In this document: piece after piece, positions 25,529 through 34,480 of the stretch
Numbering within the stretch: the stretch's first letter is position 1
How the letters are laid out: each line of letters starts with the position of its first letter
NCBI RefSeq assembly: GCF_902463975.1
Contig: NZ_CABQHJ010000007.1
Span: 1-64,000 of the forward strand
Direction: 5' to 3'
Source: Phascolarctobacterium_A sp902463975
GTDB lineage: Bacteria; Bacillota; Negativicutes; Acidaminococcales; Acidaminococcaceae
Length of the DNA: 64,000 nt
The notes under the pieces: model-generated
What the model was told of the DNA's origin: nothing
Database searches by the model: none
What the model saw: only the letters and a program-made list of their open reading frames with translations
Program-made: the position numbers and the translations under genes

Positions 25529-26776
25529 ATGTCTAATTATGTAGAAGAAACAATCGGTAAATATGAAAAGTATATCAATCCTGCTCAGGCAAAGCTGTTC
25601 CGCTTTATGGGCCTGGCAAGCATTGAAGGCCATGCTGAGGGCTGGACGATTACCGACAGTGAAGGGCAGGAGTTTATTGACTGCTTGGGCGGTTACGGTA
25701 TGTTTGCTTTAGGCCATCGTCATCCGAAGGTTGTTGAGGCCGTAGAAAAGGAGCTGCATGCTATGCCGATGTGCGGCAAGGTGCTGTTCAACCGTCCGAT
25801 GGCTGATTTGGCGGAGGCACTGGCAGAGATTACCCCCGGTGAGCTGCAGTACAGCTTTTTTGTCAACAGCGGTACCGAATCCGTTGAAGGCTGCCTGAAG
25901 GTAGCACGTCTGGCAACAAAACGCAAAAAGTTCGTTGCTGCCAAGAATGCTTTTCACGGCAAAACCTTTGGCAGTTTAACTGCTACCGGACGTGATATGT
26001 ACCGCGAGCCGTTTAAACCGCTGCTCGATGGCTTTACTCATGTAGAATACGGCGACGCCGCAGCTGTTGATGCTGCTGTTGATGAAGATACTGCTGCTGT
26101 TATTTTAGAGCCTGTTCAGGGCGAGGGCGGCATTATTGTTCCGCCTGCGGGTTACCTGCGTGAGGTGAAGGAAATCTGCGAGAAGAAGGGTGCTCTGCTG
26201 ATTGCCGATGAGGTACAGACAGGTATCGGCCGTACCGGCGAATGGTTCGGCGTTAATCATGACGGCGTTACTCCCGACCTGATGGCCTGCGCTAAGGCTT
26301 TGGGCGGTGGTGTAATGCCCATAGGTGCGATTATCGGTACTCCGCGTGCCTGGGCCGGTCTTATTGAAGCACCGTTCCTGCACACCTCTACCTTTGGCGG
26401 CAACCAGCTGGCCTGCGCTGCCGGTGTAGCAGCTATCAAGGCTATTAAGGAAGAGGATATGCTGCGTCGCGGACGTGAGGCAGGTGCTTATCTGAAGGCT
26501 GGTCTGGAGGCTATCGCTGCGGAATATCCTTCCGTTATCAAGGAAGTACGCGGTCGCGGTATGATGATCGGCATTGAGCTGACCAAAGAGGGTGCCGGCG
26601 GTATGCTGATGAGCCTGATGATTAACCAGCACATTATTGTTGCTTATACCTTGAACAATCCTAAGGTTATACGTATGGAGCCGCCGCTGATTATGCCTAA
26701 AGAGGTTATTGACCATGTTCTGGAGGCTTTCAGAGGCGCTGTTAAAGAAACCGCGGATGTTATTGAAGATTTATAA
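25529..26776 (+). CDS. Class III aminotransferase, putrescine/ornithine type
   Basis: A 415-residue PLP enzyme. PLP-site pieces are FFVNSGTESVEGCLKVARLA, KNAFHGKTFGSLTATG, LLIADEVQTGIGRTG (Asp to the pyridine N) and MACAKALGGGVMPIGA with the Schiff-base Lys. The sequence style (KLFRFMGLASIEGHAEG followed by WTITDSEGQEF) is that of YgjG/PatA putrescine aminotransferases more than ArgD. ATG 25529 is preferred because GAGGT precedes it; upstream codons come from repeat sequence. It is followed after 14 bases by an SRPBCC-fold gene, which suggests an operon. Confidence 0.85.
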   Translation: MSNYVEETIGKYEKYINPAQAKLFRFMGLASIEGHAEGWTITDSEGQEFIDCLGGYGMFALGHRHPKVVEAVEKELHAMPMCGKVLFNRPMADLAEALAEITPGELQYSFFVNSGTESVEGCLKVARLATKRKKFVAAKNAFHGKTFGSLTATGRDMYREPFKPLLDGFTHVEYGDAAAVDAAVDEDTAAVILEPVQGEGGIIVPPAGYLREVKEICEKKGALLIADEVQTGIGRTGEWFGVNHDGVTPDLMACAKALGGGVMPIGAIIGTPRAWAGLIEAPFLHTSTFGGNQLACAAGVAAIKAIKEEDMLRRGREAGAYLKAGLEAIAAEYPSVIKEVRGRGMMIGIELTKEGAGGMLMSLMINQHIIVAYTLNNPKVIRMEPPLIMPKEVIDHVLEAFRGAVKETADVIEDL

Positions 26777-26790
26777 GAGGAGATAAGATT

Positions 26791-27225
26791 ATGCCTTATG
26801 TAGAGAGCAAAACCACCATCAAGGGTGATGGTGCAAAAATTTATGATATTATTAAGGATATGGCTGCTTACCCTAATTTTATGCATGACCTGGTAAGCGT
26901 AGAAATTCTGGAGCGTGGTGAGAATTACACTGTTTCTCATTGGGTAAGCAATGTTGACGGACGCAAAATTGTCTGGACCGAGCGCGATACCTTCTATCCT
27001 GAGGAGCTGAAAATTACCTACGCTCAGACCGAGGGTGATTTAAAGAAAATGGAAGGCTCCTGGCTTATTACACCGCAGGCTGATGGCTGCGAGGTAACGC
27101 TGGCAGTTGATTTTGAGTTCGGTATTCCGATGATTGCCGGCCTCCTGAATCCTATTCTTAAGAAAAAAGTTCGTGAAAACAGTGAAAATATGTTAAACTC
27201 TATCAAGGCCCAAATTGAAAAATAA
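26791..27225 (+). CDS. SRPBCC (START-like) family protein
   Basis: A 144-residue protein of the polyketide cyclase / Coq10-like part of the SRPBCC superfamily: VESKTTIKGDGAKIYDIIKD followed by MAAYPNFM at the start, WTERDTFYPEELKITYAQTEGD in the middle and FGIPMIAGLLNPILKKKV in the last helix. Such proteins have a deep hydrophobic pocket for lipids or aromatic compounds. Coupled to the aminotransferase gene, with GGAGATAAG before the start. Ligand unknown. Confidence 0.75.
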   Translation: MPYVESKTTIKGDGAKIYDIIKDMAAYPNFMHDLVSVEILERGENYTVSHWVSNVDGRKIVWTERDTFYPEELKITYAQTEGDLKKMEGSWLITPQADGCEVTLAVDFEFGIPMIAGLLNPILKKKVRENSENMLNSIKAQIEK

Positions 27226-27243
27226 GTAATTACTTGTTATAAT
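27215..27243 (+). promoter_or_regulatory. Promoter ahead of htpX
   Basis: TTGAAA (27215-27220), a 17-bp spacer and TATAAT (27238-27243). It overlaps the end of the SRPBCC gene. A small stem with CCTG/CAGG arms lies between it and the htpX ribosome site. Confidence 0.65.
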
Positions 27244-27321
27244 AGATATGTTGAAAATGTATTCTATTAATGCCTGTACCTGTTTACAGTGCAGGTCTTT
27301 TATGAGGAGGAAATTACTTAG

Positions 27322-28164
27322 ATGAAAACAGCGTTTTTAATGGCGTTAATGACAGCGCTGCTGATGCTCCTGGGCGACTTCTTCGGTGGTCTGCGCGGCA
27401 TGACCGTAATGCTTTTTGTAGGCGTGGCAATGAACTTCTTTGCTTATTGGAACAGCGATAAGATGGTTCTGGCACACTATGATGCACAACAGGTTGACCG
27501 CAACAGTGCGCCGGAGCTGTACGGAATAGTAGAAAAGCTGGCTAAAAAAGCCAATATTCCTATGCCGAAGGTTTATATTATCAATAGTCCGGTGCCTAAC
27601 GCTTTTGCTACCGGCAGAAATCCGGAGCATGCTGCCGTTGCTGTAAATACTGCGCTGGCAGATATGCTGACCAAGGAAGAGCTGGCCGGTGTTTTAGGTC
27701 ATGAGCTGAGCCATATTATGCATCGTGATATTTTGGTAAGTACCATTGCCGCTTCTATGGCAGGTGCTATTTCCACGATTGCCCAATGGGGCATGTTCTT
27801 TGGCGGCGGCCGTGATGAGAATGGCGAAAGCCGTAATCCTATCGCATCTATTCTGGTTATGATTTTGGCGCCTCTGGCAGCTATGCTGATTCAGATGGCA
27901 GTATCCCGTTCCCGCGAATATATGGCAGATAAATCCGGCGGTGAGCTTTGCGGCAATCCCAATGCTCTGGCTGATGCTCTGCTGAAGATTGAAGCCTATG
28001 CTGAGCGTCGCGTAATGCCCGGTGCTACCGAAGCAACTGCGCATATGTTTATTATCAACCCCTTTGCCGGTGTTGATGCCAAGCAGCTTTTCAGTACTCA
28101 CCCCGCAACCGAGGAAAGAGTTCAGCTGCTGCGTGAGCAGGCAAGAAAAATGGGTATCCGTTAA
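27322..28164 (+). CDS. htpX: Membrane zinc metalloprotease HtpX
   Basis: A 280-residue M48 protease of the inner membrane that degrades damaged membrane proteins. Two N-terminal membrane helices (about 4-20 and 22-40) are followed by the zinc motif LGHELSHIMHRD near residue 131, then a helix pair around 150-195, and SREYMADKSGGELCG with the third zinc ligand. The C-terminal STHPATEERVQLLR is also typical. Length is standard and the start has GAGGAGG upstream. Confidence 0.95.
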   Translation: MKTAFLMALMTALLMLLGDFFGGLRGMTVMLFVGVAMNFFAYWNSDKMVLAHYDAQQVDRNSAPELYGIVEKLAKKANIPMPKVYIINSPVPNAFATGRNPEHAAVAVNTALADMLTKEELAGVLGHELSHIMHRDILVSTIAASMAGAISTIAQWGMFFGGGRDENGESRNPIASILVMILAPLAAMLIQMAVSRSREYMADKSGGELCGNPNALADALLKIEAYAERRVMPGATEATAHMFIINPFAGVDAKQLFSTHPATEERVQLLREQARKMGIR

Positions 28165-28245
28165 CAACTTCAACTATACCTCTAAGTCACATCGGTGACT
28201 GGGTTAGTATAAAAATTTAATTACACTTTAAGGAGAGATTTACAA

Positions 28246-28659
28246 ATGGAACAAACACTCGTACTCGTAAAACCTGATGGAGTTAAGAAAAATCTGATCG
28301 GCGATATCATCGCTCGTTTCGAACACAAAGGCCTGCAAGTTGCAGCTCTGAAACTGGTTAAAGTTACCGAAGCTCAAGCTAAATTCCACTATGCTGAGCA
28401 TGAAGGCAAACCCTTCTTCGGCGAACTGGTTGACTTCATCACCTCCGCTCCGCTGGTTTGCGCTGTAATCCGCGGCGAAAACGCTATCAAAGCTGTTCGT
28501 CAACTGAACGGTGCTACCAACCCGATTGAAGCAGTTCCCGGTTCTATCCGCGGCGACTTCGCTCTGAGCATCGGTGAAAACATTGTTCACGGTTCCGACA
28601 GCCCGGAAGCTGCTGAACGCGAAATCAACAACTTCTTCGCTCCGGAAGAAATTTACTAA
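28246..28659 (+). CDS. ndk: Nucleoside diphosphate kinase
   Basis: A 137-residue enzyme that equalises NTP pools by phosphate transfer through a phospho-histidine. H115 in NIVHGSDSPEAAEREI is the catalytic residue; TLVLVKPDGVKKNLIGDII holds the Lys/Gly substrate contacts and IRGDFA the later nucleotide contact. Codon use is strongly biased, fitting high expression. AAGGAGAG precedes the start. The gap before it has an AGTCAC/GTGACT hairpin that looks like a decayed palindromic repeat. Confidence 0.97.
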   Translation: MEQTLVLVKPDGVKKNLIGDIIARFEHKGLQVAALKLVKVTEAQAKFHYAEHEGKPFFGELVDFITSAPLVCAVIRGENAIKAVRQLNGATNPIEAVPGSIRGDFALSIGENIVHGSDSPEAAEREINNFFAPEEIY

Positions 28660-28731
28660 TTAACTTTAGCCTTTCGGCAGCCATGAGCTGACTGAGAGGG
28701 GTTACACTCTCACGGAAAGGATGGTGCAGAA

Positions 28732-29244
28732 ATGAAGAAAGCTGCTGTTTATACCAGAACCGGTGACAAAGGAACTACCGGTTTGTACACCGGAGAACGT
28801 GTTCCCAAGCAAAGCCTGCGTGTAGAAGCCTATGGTACTGTGGATGAAATTTCCTCGGCATTAGGTTTGGCACGTGCTCAGGTTACGCGTGAGGACGTGC
28901 GTGAAACCATTTTCAATGTACAAAAGCTGCTCATGTCTGTGATGGCTGATATTGCCAGCCTCAACCTGCCCGAACCTTACATCAAAGAAGAACACGTTAA
29001 GCTGTTTGAAGATACAATCGACAAGTTTGATTCTCTGCTGCAGCCGCTGGGCCATTTCATTATCCCCGGCGATACTGTAGGTGCTGCCGCACTGGATATC
29101 GCACGCACTACTACCCGTCGTGCCGAGCGTTGCCTGCTGCGTCTGGCTGAAAACGAACCGGTTAACCCCAATGTTCTGGTTTGCCTGAACCGTTTGTCTG
29201 ATTTGTGCTTTATTCTGGCACGTGTAGAATGCGAAGTAAAATAA
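28732..29244 (+). CDS. Cob(I)alamin adenosyltransferase, PduO type
   Basis: A 170-residue ATP:corrinoid adenosyltransferase that makes adenosylcobalamin. The ATP-binding N-terminus is YTRTGDKGTTGLYTGERVPK, followed by VEAYGTVDEISSALGLARA and the C-terminal RTTTRRAERCLLRL and LNRLSDLCFILAR motifs. No other cobalamin gene is near. The gap upstream holds a short palindrome related to the GACTGAGAGGGG repeat. Confidence 0.93.
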   Translation: MKKAAVYTRTGDKGTTGLYTGERVPKQSLRVEAYGTVDEISSALGLARAQVTREDVRETIFNVQKLLMSVMADIASLNLPEPYIKEEHVKLFEDTIDKFDSLLQPLGHFIIPGDTVGAAALDIARTTTRRAERCLLRLAENEPVNPNVLVCLNRLSDLCFILARVECEVK

Positions 29245-29267
29245 GCATTGCTGATTAAGGAATAGAA

Positions 29268-29307
29268 GCCTCTGCCTGTGGCCTTTGGCCGCAGACGGAG
29301 GCTTTTT
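29268..29307 (+). terminator. Terminator after the adenosyltransferase gene
   Basis: GCCTC...GAGGC outer stem with an inner GGC-CTTT-GGCC hairpin, followed by TTTTT. Confidence 0.8.
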
Positions 29308-29427
29308 GCTTTTGTAAAATATGTTTGCCGGGTGCTTGACATGCGGAAAAAATAAGTTTAAACTTTATTTTTGCAGCGTGGCTTTTAATTGCTGCAAAGC
29401 TATCTTAAAGAGGGGATTTTTCTAAAA

Positions 29428-30090
29428 ATGCTATTAAATCAGCAACAATCACAATTGACACTGCGCGGTGAGCTGGCCTTACTTGTCGCAGTTATTATCA
29501 ACAGCTTCAGCGTAGTTCTGATGCTGTATTCAGGCTCAGGCATCAGTGCTATCAGCAGTGTGCCCTTTGCCTTTTCCGAAGCCTTTCCGCATCTGACGCT
29601 CGGAACATGGACCTATATTTTCCAAGGCCTGCTGATTGCAAGTCTGATGCAGCTGAGAAAGAAATTTGTGCCGTCCTATCTGTTCAGCTTTGTTGTAGGC
29701 TTTGTTTTCAGCCAGTTTCTTGATTTGTTCGAGATGTATATCAATTTACTGCCGCAGGATTTTTCCTGGCGTGTACTGTATTTTGTCATAAGCTATGTGC
29801 TTATCTGTGTTGGTATTGCTCTTTCCAATCGTTGCGGTCTGCCGATTATTCCTACGGATTTGTTTCCGCGTGAGCTGGCAGAAATCATTAAGGTTGCCTA
29901 TGCCAAAATTAAAATTACCTTTGATGTTACCTGCCTGGCTGTTACTGCGGCTCTGACATTTCTGCTCATCGGTCATGTAGACGGCTTGGGCATTGGCACC
30001 GTGCTGGCGGCCTTTACTATGGGTAAGGGTGTAGCACTTGCCGGAAACTATCTGGACGAGCATTTCCGCTTTGTTTCTTTTATGCAGTGA
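29428..30090 (+). CDS. YczE/YitT-like membrane protein
   Basis: A 220-residue inner-membrane protein with about five hydrophobic segments (ELALLVAVIINSFSVVLML, TYIFQGLLIASLM, YLFSFVVGFVFSQFLDLF, VLYFVISYVLICVGIALS, CLAVTAALTFLLIGHVDG). The phrase GIALSNRCGLPIIPTDLFP and the final GIGTVLAAFTMGKGVA segment are characteristic of the YczE/YyaS/YitT group, whose function is poorly known. ATG 29428 is chosen because AAAGAGGGGA precedes it. A TTGACA box lies at about 29336. Confidence 0.75.
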   Translation: MLLNQQQSQLTLRGELALLVAVIINSFSVVLMLYSGSGISAISSVPFAFSEAFPHLTLGTWTYIFQGLLIASLMQLRKKFVPSYLFSFVVGFVFSQFLDLFEMYINLLPQDFSWRVLYFVISYVLICVGIALSNRCGLPIIPTDLFPRELAEIIKVAYAKIKITFDVTCLAVTAALTFLLIGHVDGLGIGTVLAAFTMGKGVALAGNYLDEHFRFVSFMQ

Positions 30091-30125
30091 TTTGTCACAC
30101 TATTCCCTGCCACTAAGAAGAATAC

Positions 30126-30184
30126 GTGTATACAATCGCGTGAAGTATTGTACACTATATATTGATGTGATACAATACTATACA
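30126..30184 (+). promoter_or_regulatory. Promoter overlapped by ATACAAT repeats, upstream of the AGCS symporter gene
   Basis: The motif GTGTATACAAT (30126-30136) is mirrored by ATTGTACAC (30147-30155) and recurs as GATACAATACTATACA (30169-30184). TTGTAC (30148-30153), 17 bp, TACAAT (30171-30176) forms a promoter, so the second motif covers -35 and the third covers -10. The pattern is that of a repressor operator; the regulator is not identified in the window. Confidence 0.55.
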
Positions 30185-30247
30185 TGGGCTTCGGGAAAAA
30201 GCCTTAAATTGTAAACGTGTTTTAAGTTTTTACTGGGGGAATTTTTT

Positions 30248-31642
30248 ATGTTGGAGATTTTGAATTCTATTGATGGCTTCATTTGGGGCCCGCCTTTGAT
30301 GATTTTGCTTATTGGCACAGGCATTTTAATGAGCGTCCGTCTTGGCCTGCTTCAGGTTATGAAGCTGCCTAAAGCCTTGCAGCTGATTTTTACCGCCCGC
30401 AGCAAGGGCGAAGGTGATGTAAGCAGCTTTCAGGCTTTGTGCACTGCTTTGGCTGCAACTGTCGGCACCGGTAATATCGTTGGCGTAGCAACGGCAATTA
30501 AGCTCGGTGGTCCCGGTGCTCTGCTGTGGATGTGGTTGGCTGCTTTCTTCGGTATGGCAACCAAATATTCCGAAGGCGTATTGGCTGTTAAGTATCGTAC
30601 CTATGACGAAAACGGCAATGCCTCCGGCGGTCCGATGTACTACATTGAACAGGGCTTAGGCAAAAAATTCAAGCCGTTGGCTGTAATGTTCTCTATCTTC
30701 GGTGTTATGACTGCCTGCCTGGGCAGCGGTACCTTTACTCAGGTAAATGCAATCACCTCTATTGTTAATGTATCCTTCGGTGTTTCCGAATATGTTGTAG
30801 CAGCAGTTCTGACTGTTCTTGTAGCTGTTGTTATTATTGGCGGTCTGCAATCCATTGCTAACGTAGCAAGTAAGATTGTTCCGTTCATGGCTGCTGTTTA
30901 TGTTATCGCAACCGTTTCCGTGCTGGTATTTTATGCCGATGCTTTGCCGGTTGCAATTAAGCTGGTTATCGACGGTGCCTTCAACGGTACTGCGGCAGCA
31001 GGCGGCTTTGCCGGTGCCGGAATTATGCTGGCTATGCGCAGCGGTATCGCCCGCGGCATTTATTCCAACGAATCCGGCCTGGGCTCTGCTCCTATCGTAG
31101 CAGCTGCAGCAAAAACCAAATGGCCTGCAGAACAGGGCCTTGTTTCTATGACCGGTACCTTTATCGATACCATCATTATCTGCACCATGACCGGCCTGTC
31201 TATCATCGTCAGCGGTGCCTGGACCGGCGACCTGAACGGTGCTGCACTGACTGAGGCTGCTTTCGCTTCTGCTTTCCCGGCTGTTGCCAAGTATGTCCTG
31301 ACCGGTGGTCTGGTACTCTTCGCTTTCACCACTATTATCGGCTGGAGCTATTACGGCGAGCGTTGCGCAGAATATCTCTTCGGCGTAAAATGCATCATGC
31401 CTTACCGTATCGGTTACATCATTCTGGTAGGTCTGGGCGTATTCCTGAAGCTGGAAATGATTTGGATTATTGCCGATATCGTTAACGGTCTGATGGCTAT
31501 TCCTAACCTGATTGCTCTGCTGGGCCTGAGCGGTGTAGTTGTTGCAGAAACCAAGCTGTACTTCGAGCATTGGGAAAAGGTTCACAGCCGTCGCAAACAG
31601 CTTGCTGAGATTCGTGAAGATCTGGCAACTGAAAATAATTAA
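30248..31642 (+). CDS. Alanine/glycine:cation symporter, AGCS family
   Basis: A 464-residue inner-membrane amino acid transporter (AlsT/AgcS). Family segments are SFQALCTALAATVGTGNIVG (sodium/substrate site near 57-76), GPGALLWMWLAAFFGMATKYSEG, YRTYDENGNASGGPMYYIEQ, and RGIYSNESGLGSAPIVAAAA. About 10-11 membrane helices are visible and the length is normal. It is a single gene between its operator-like promoter and a good terminator. Alanine or glycine is the expected substrate with Na+ or H+. Confidence 0.93.
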   Translation: MLEILNSIDGFIWGPPLMILLIGTGILMSVRLGLLQVMKLPKALQLIFTARSKGEGDVSSFQALCTALAATVGTGNIVGVATAIKLGGPGALLWMWLAAFFGMATKYSEGVLAVKYRTYDENGNASGGPMYYIEQGLGKKFKPLAVMFSIFGVMTACLGSGTFTQVNAITSIVNVSFGVSEYVVAAVLTVLVAVVIIGGLQSIANVASKIVPFMAAVYVIATVSVLVFYADALPVAIKLVIDGAFNGTAAAGGFAGAGIMLAMRSGIARGIYSNESGLGSAPIVAAAAKTKWPAEQGLVSMTGTFIDTIIICTMTGLSIIVSGAWTGDLNGAALTEAAFASAFPAVAKYVLTGGLVLFAFTTIIGWSYYGERCAEYLFGVKCIMPYRIGYIILVGLGVFLKLEMIWIIADIVNGLMAIPNLIALLGLSGVVVAETKLYFEHWEKVHSRRKQLAEIREDLATENN

Positions 31643-31654
31643 TTAGTATTTACG

Positions 31655-31688
31655 AAAGCCATTGCGGAAATATGCAATGGCTTTTTTT
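31655..31688 (+). terminator. Terminator after the AGCS gene
   Basis: AAAGCCATTGC / GCAATGGCTTTTTTT, with an 8-base loop. Confidence 0.88.
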
Positions 31689-31766
31689 CATTAAGTTTTT
31701 GTGTCATCTGTATTTTTATGTCTTTAGTGTGTTATAATATACATATCAAGATAATAGGAGAATAAA

Positions 31767-32216
31767 ATGGTTTATGGTTTGTTAGCTTTGCTGGTGGTTC
31801 TGCTGGACCAGGCAACAAAGTATTATGTGGTAACACATTTTGCGTTAGGGGAGAGCGTACCGGTGATTAATAATGTATTTCACTGGACATTTATACTGAA
31901 TCGTGGTGCCGCCTTCGGCATGCTTGAGGGCAGCCGCTGGCTGTTCGTACTGATTGCGGTTGCCGTAATCGGCGGTGTTTGGTTTATGCGCAGGGAAATT
32001 GCCAAAAGTGGCGTAATGGCCTGCTGGGGCACAGCGCTTTTTGCCGGCGGTGCTTTGGGTAATCTTATTGACCGCACTGCACGCGGTGTAGTAATTGACT
32101 TTTTTGATTTTCGTATCTGGCCGATATTTAATGTGGCAGATATCGCAATTTGTGTGGGAGTAGGTTTGATTATATGGAGCATATTGAAAACGGAGCTGCT
32201 GAGCAGCAAAGATTAA
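31767..32216 (+). CDS. lspA: Lipoprotein signal peptidase (SPase II)
   Basis: A 149-residue inner-membrane aspartyl protease that cleaves prolipoprotein signal peptides. Four membrane helices are visible, with conserved segments DQATKYYVV, FILNRGAAFGML, GGALGNLIDRTARGVVIDFF and FNVADIAICVG, the last two carrying the catalytic aspartates. The following rluD-like gene begins inside its 3' end, a usual arrangement. Confidence 0.96.
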   Translation: MVYGLLALLVVLLDQATKYYVVTHFALGESVPVINNVFHWTFILNRGAAFGMLEGSRWLFVLIAVAVIGGVWFMRREIAKSGVMACWGTALFAGGALGNLIDRTARGVVIDFFDFRIWPIFNVADIAICVGVGLIIWSILKTELLSSKD

Positions 32217-33118
32217 TTATAACTGAACAGGAGGCTGGCCAGCGTGCTGATGTAGGCCTGGCGGCGCTACTGGAGCTTACTCGCTCTAATATGCAGAAGC
32301 TGCTGGAGGAGGGCCGTGCGGTGCGTGGCAACAAGGTGTTGAAATCCAACTACAAGCTGCGTTTGGGTGACGAGATTGATGTTACCTTGCCTGAGCCGCA
32401 GCCACTTGATGTGCAGCCGGAAAATATTCCTCTGGATATTATTTATGAGGACGAGGATGTTGTTGTTGTCAACAAAGCGCGCGGTATGGTAGTGCACCCG
32501 GCGGCTGGTAATTTAAGCGGGACGCTGGTCAATGCGCTTTTGTATCACTGTAAAAACTTATCCGGTATTAACGGTGTCATTCGTCCCGGCATTGTCCACC
32601 GCCTGGATAAGGATACCAGCGGTATTATGATTTGCGCCAAGAATGATGCGGCGCATCTTTCTCTGTCGCAGCAGATACAGGCTAAAACCGCCCAGCGTAC
32701 CTATCTTGCTGTAGTACGCGGCAACATAAAGACAGACAGCGGCGTGATTGAAACGCTTATCGCCCGTGATAAAAACGACCGTAAGAAAATGGCGGTTGTC
32801 AAAGAAGGCGGACGTGATGCTGTTACCGAATACGAGGTGCTGGAGCGCTTCGGCAAATATACTATTGTGCGCTGCCGCCTGCGAACGGGACGTACGCATC
32901 AGATTCGCGTACATATGGAGTATCTGGGCTATCCTTTGGTTGGTGACCCGAAATATTCTCCGATGAAAACTCCCTTCAGCATTCAGGGACAGGCTCTGCA
33001 TTCGCAGACACTGGAATTTACCCACCCGCGTACGGGAGAACGCTTGAGCTTTGAAGCTCCGTTGCCGGAGGATATGCATAAGATTGTTACCCGCCTGCGC
33101 TTGGGACAGTTTAATTAG
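32174..33118 (+). CDS. 23S rRNA pseudouridine synthase, RluD-like
   Basis: A 314-residue RluA-family enzyme. The N-terminal S4 domain (AGQRADVGLAALLELTRSNM) is followed by the catalytic core with GIVHRLDKDTSGIMICAKN (catalytic Asp in HRLDKDTSG) and RLRTGRTHQIRVHMEYLGYP. The likely start is ATG 32174, inside lspA (43-bp overlap), in agreement with the family N-terminus; a GTG at 32150 is possible. Target uridines are inferred from family (RluD: 23S 1911/1915/1917). Confidence 0.9.
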   Translation: MEHIENGAAEQQRLIITEQEAGQRADVGLAALLELTRSNMQKLLEEGRAVRGNKVLKSNYKLRLGDEIDVTLPEPQPLDVQPENIPLDIIYEDEDVVVVNKARGMVVHPAAGNLSGTLVNALLYHCKNLSGINGVIRPGIVHRLDKDTSGIMICAKNDAAHLSLSQQIQAKTAQRTYLAVVRGNIKTDSGVIETLIARDKNDRKKMAVVKEGGRDAVTEYEVLERFGKYTIVRCRLRTGRTHQIRVHMEYLGYPLVGDPKYSPMKTPFSIQGQALHSQTLEFTHPRTGERLSFEAPLPEDMHKIVTRLRLGQFN

Positions 33119-33187
33119 TTGAGCTCTGCCTTAGGGCAGTCTTGATAGCAGGTTAAAAAGCCTGAATAAAAATAAGAGGTGAGCCAA

Positions 33188-33739
33188 ATGAGCAATTTTG
33201 TTAAAAAGAATGTTATTATGGATGCAGAGGCTATGCGCCGTGCAATTGTCCGTATTTCTCATGAAATTATCGAAAGAAATAAAGGCGTAGACAATGTTGT
33301 TATTGTCGGCATCCGTACCCGCGGTGTACCTATCGCAGAACGCCTGGCAGCAGCAATTAAAGATATAGAGAATGTTGAGCTGCCGGTAGGAATGCTGGAT
33401 ATCACTCTTTATCGTGATGACCTGTCTACTCTTGCATATAATCCTATTGTACACGGTACAGAAATTGACCTGGATCTGAACGGCAAAACCGTAATTCTTG
33501 TTGATGATGTGCTGTACACCGGTCGTACTATCCGCGCTGCTCTTGATGCGGTTATGGATATGGGCCGTCCGAAGGCTATTCAGCTGGCAGTACTTATTGA
33601 CCGCGGACATCGCGAGCTGCCGATTCGTGCTGACTTTGCCGGCAAAAATGTTCCTACCTCCCACAAGGAAGCTATCAATGTATACCTGGCAGAGGAAGAC
33701 GGCATTGATGAAGTAGCAATCGGTGATATCGAAGAATAA
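33188..33739 (+). CDS. pyrR: Bifunctional PyrR: pyr RNA-binding attenuator / uracil phosphoribosyltransferase
   Basis: A 183-residue type I PRTase-fold protein. The PRPP loop is KTVILVDDVLYTGRTIRAAL; RMRP-like contacts lie in GIRTRGVPIAERLA, and the C-terminal IDRGHRELPIRADFAGKNVP is characteristic of PyrR. It binds pyr leader RNAs with UMP to cause attenuation. The usual pyrB/pyrC genes do not follow. ATG 33188 follows AGAGGTGAG; a GTG nine bases upstream is in the ribosome site. It sits after lspA-rluD as in many Firmicutes. Confidence 0.94.
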   Translation: MSNFVKKNVIMDAEAMRRAIVRISHEIIERNKGVDNVVIVGIRTRGVPIAERLAAAIKDIENVELPVGMLDITLYRDDLSTLAYNPIVHGTEIDLDLNGKTVILVDDVLYTGRTIRAALDAVMDMGRPKAIQLAVLIDRGHRELPIRADFAGKNVPTSHKEAINVYLAEEDGIDEVAIGDIEE

Positions 33740-33776
33740 TCAACAGTAGCTTGTTAATGGAACAGGAGGAGATTCT

Positions 33777-34415
33777 ATGCAGCAGGCTGAAATGTTGCGC
33801 AATGAGGCTTTGGGCGCAACGCTGGTAAAAAAACTGAAGCTGCGTGGCTTTGATGCTTATTACTGTGCTGATAAGCAGACAGCGCTCGAGCAGGCATTGG
33901 CGCTGATTCCGCAGGAGGATGTTGTTTCCTGGGGCGGTTCTGTAACGATTGATGAAATAGGCCTTTTGGACGCAGTTAAAGAGCGCAATAAGGTTATTGA
34001 CAGAGCTGTAGCAGCAACGCCGGAAGAAAAAATGGAGCTGATGCGTCAGGCGCTTTTATGTGATACATATTTAATGAGCAGCAATGCCATCAGCAGTGAT
34101 GGTCAGCTGGTAAATATCGATGGTAACGGCAACCGTTGCGCCGCTTTGATTTTCGGACCGAAGCAGGTGCTGGTTATTGCCGGTCTGAATAAAGTTACAG
34201 GCTCCTTGGAGGCTGCTATGGACAGAGCGCGCAATGTGGCTGCGCCGATAAATGCCAAAAGGTTTGCCGGACTGCAGACACCTTGTTATAAAGCCGGCCT
34301 TTGCGGTGACTGCCTTTCCGCGGACTGCATCTGCTCGCAGATTGTTATAACGCGCACCAGTCGTAATAAGGGACGCATTAAAGTCATTTTAGTTGGCGAA
34401 AGCTTAGGATTCTGA
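33777..34415 (+). CDS. LUD-domain protein (lactate-utilisation-like)
   Basis: A 212-residue protein with a single LUD domain (PF02589/DUF162): VVSWGGSVTIDEIGLLDAV, LLCDTYLMSSNAISSDGQLV, FGPKQVLVIAGLNKV. The C-terminal tail has a cysteine cluster, TPCYKAGLCGDCLSADCICS, which might bind metal. The gene is between pyrR and deoB. Role is unknown; the LutC-like name is only by domain. Confidence 0.85.
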   Translation: MQQAEMLRNEALGATLVKKLKLRGFDAYYCADKQTALEQALALIPQEDVVSWGGSVTIDEIGLLDAVKERNKVIDRAVAATPEEKMELMRQALLCDTYLMSSNAISSDGQLVNIDGNGNRCAALIFGPKQVLVIAGLNKVTGSLEAAMDRARNVAAPINAKRFAGLQTPCYKAGLCGDCLSADCICSQIVITRTSRNKGRIKVILVGESLGF

Positions 34416-34480
34416 TTTTAGGGGAGTTGTTTAGCGTTGGTGTTAGCAGCTCCCTTTTGCTTAAGAAAGCAGGTGAAAAA

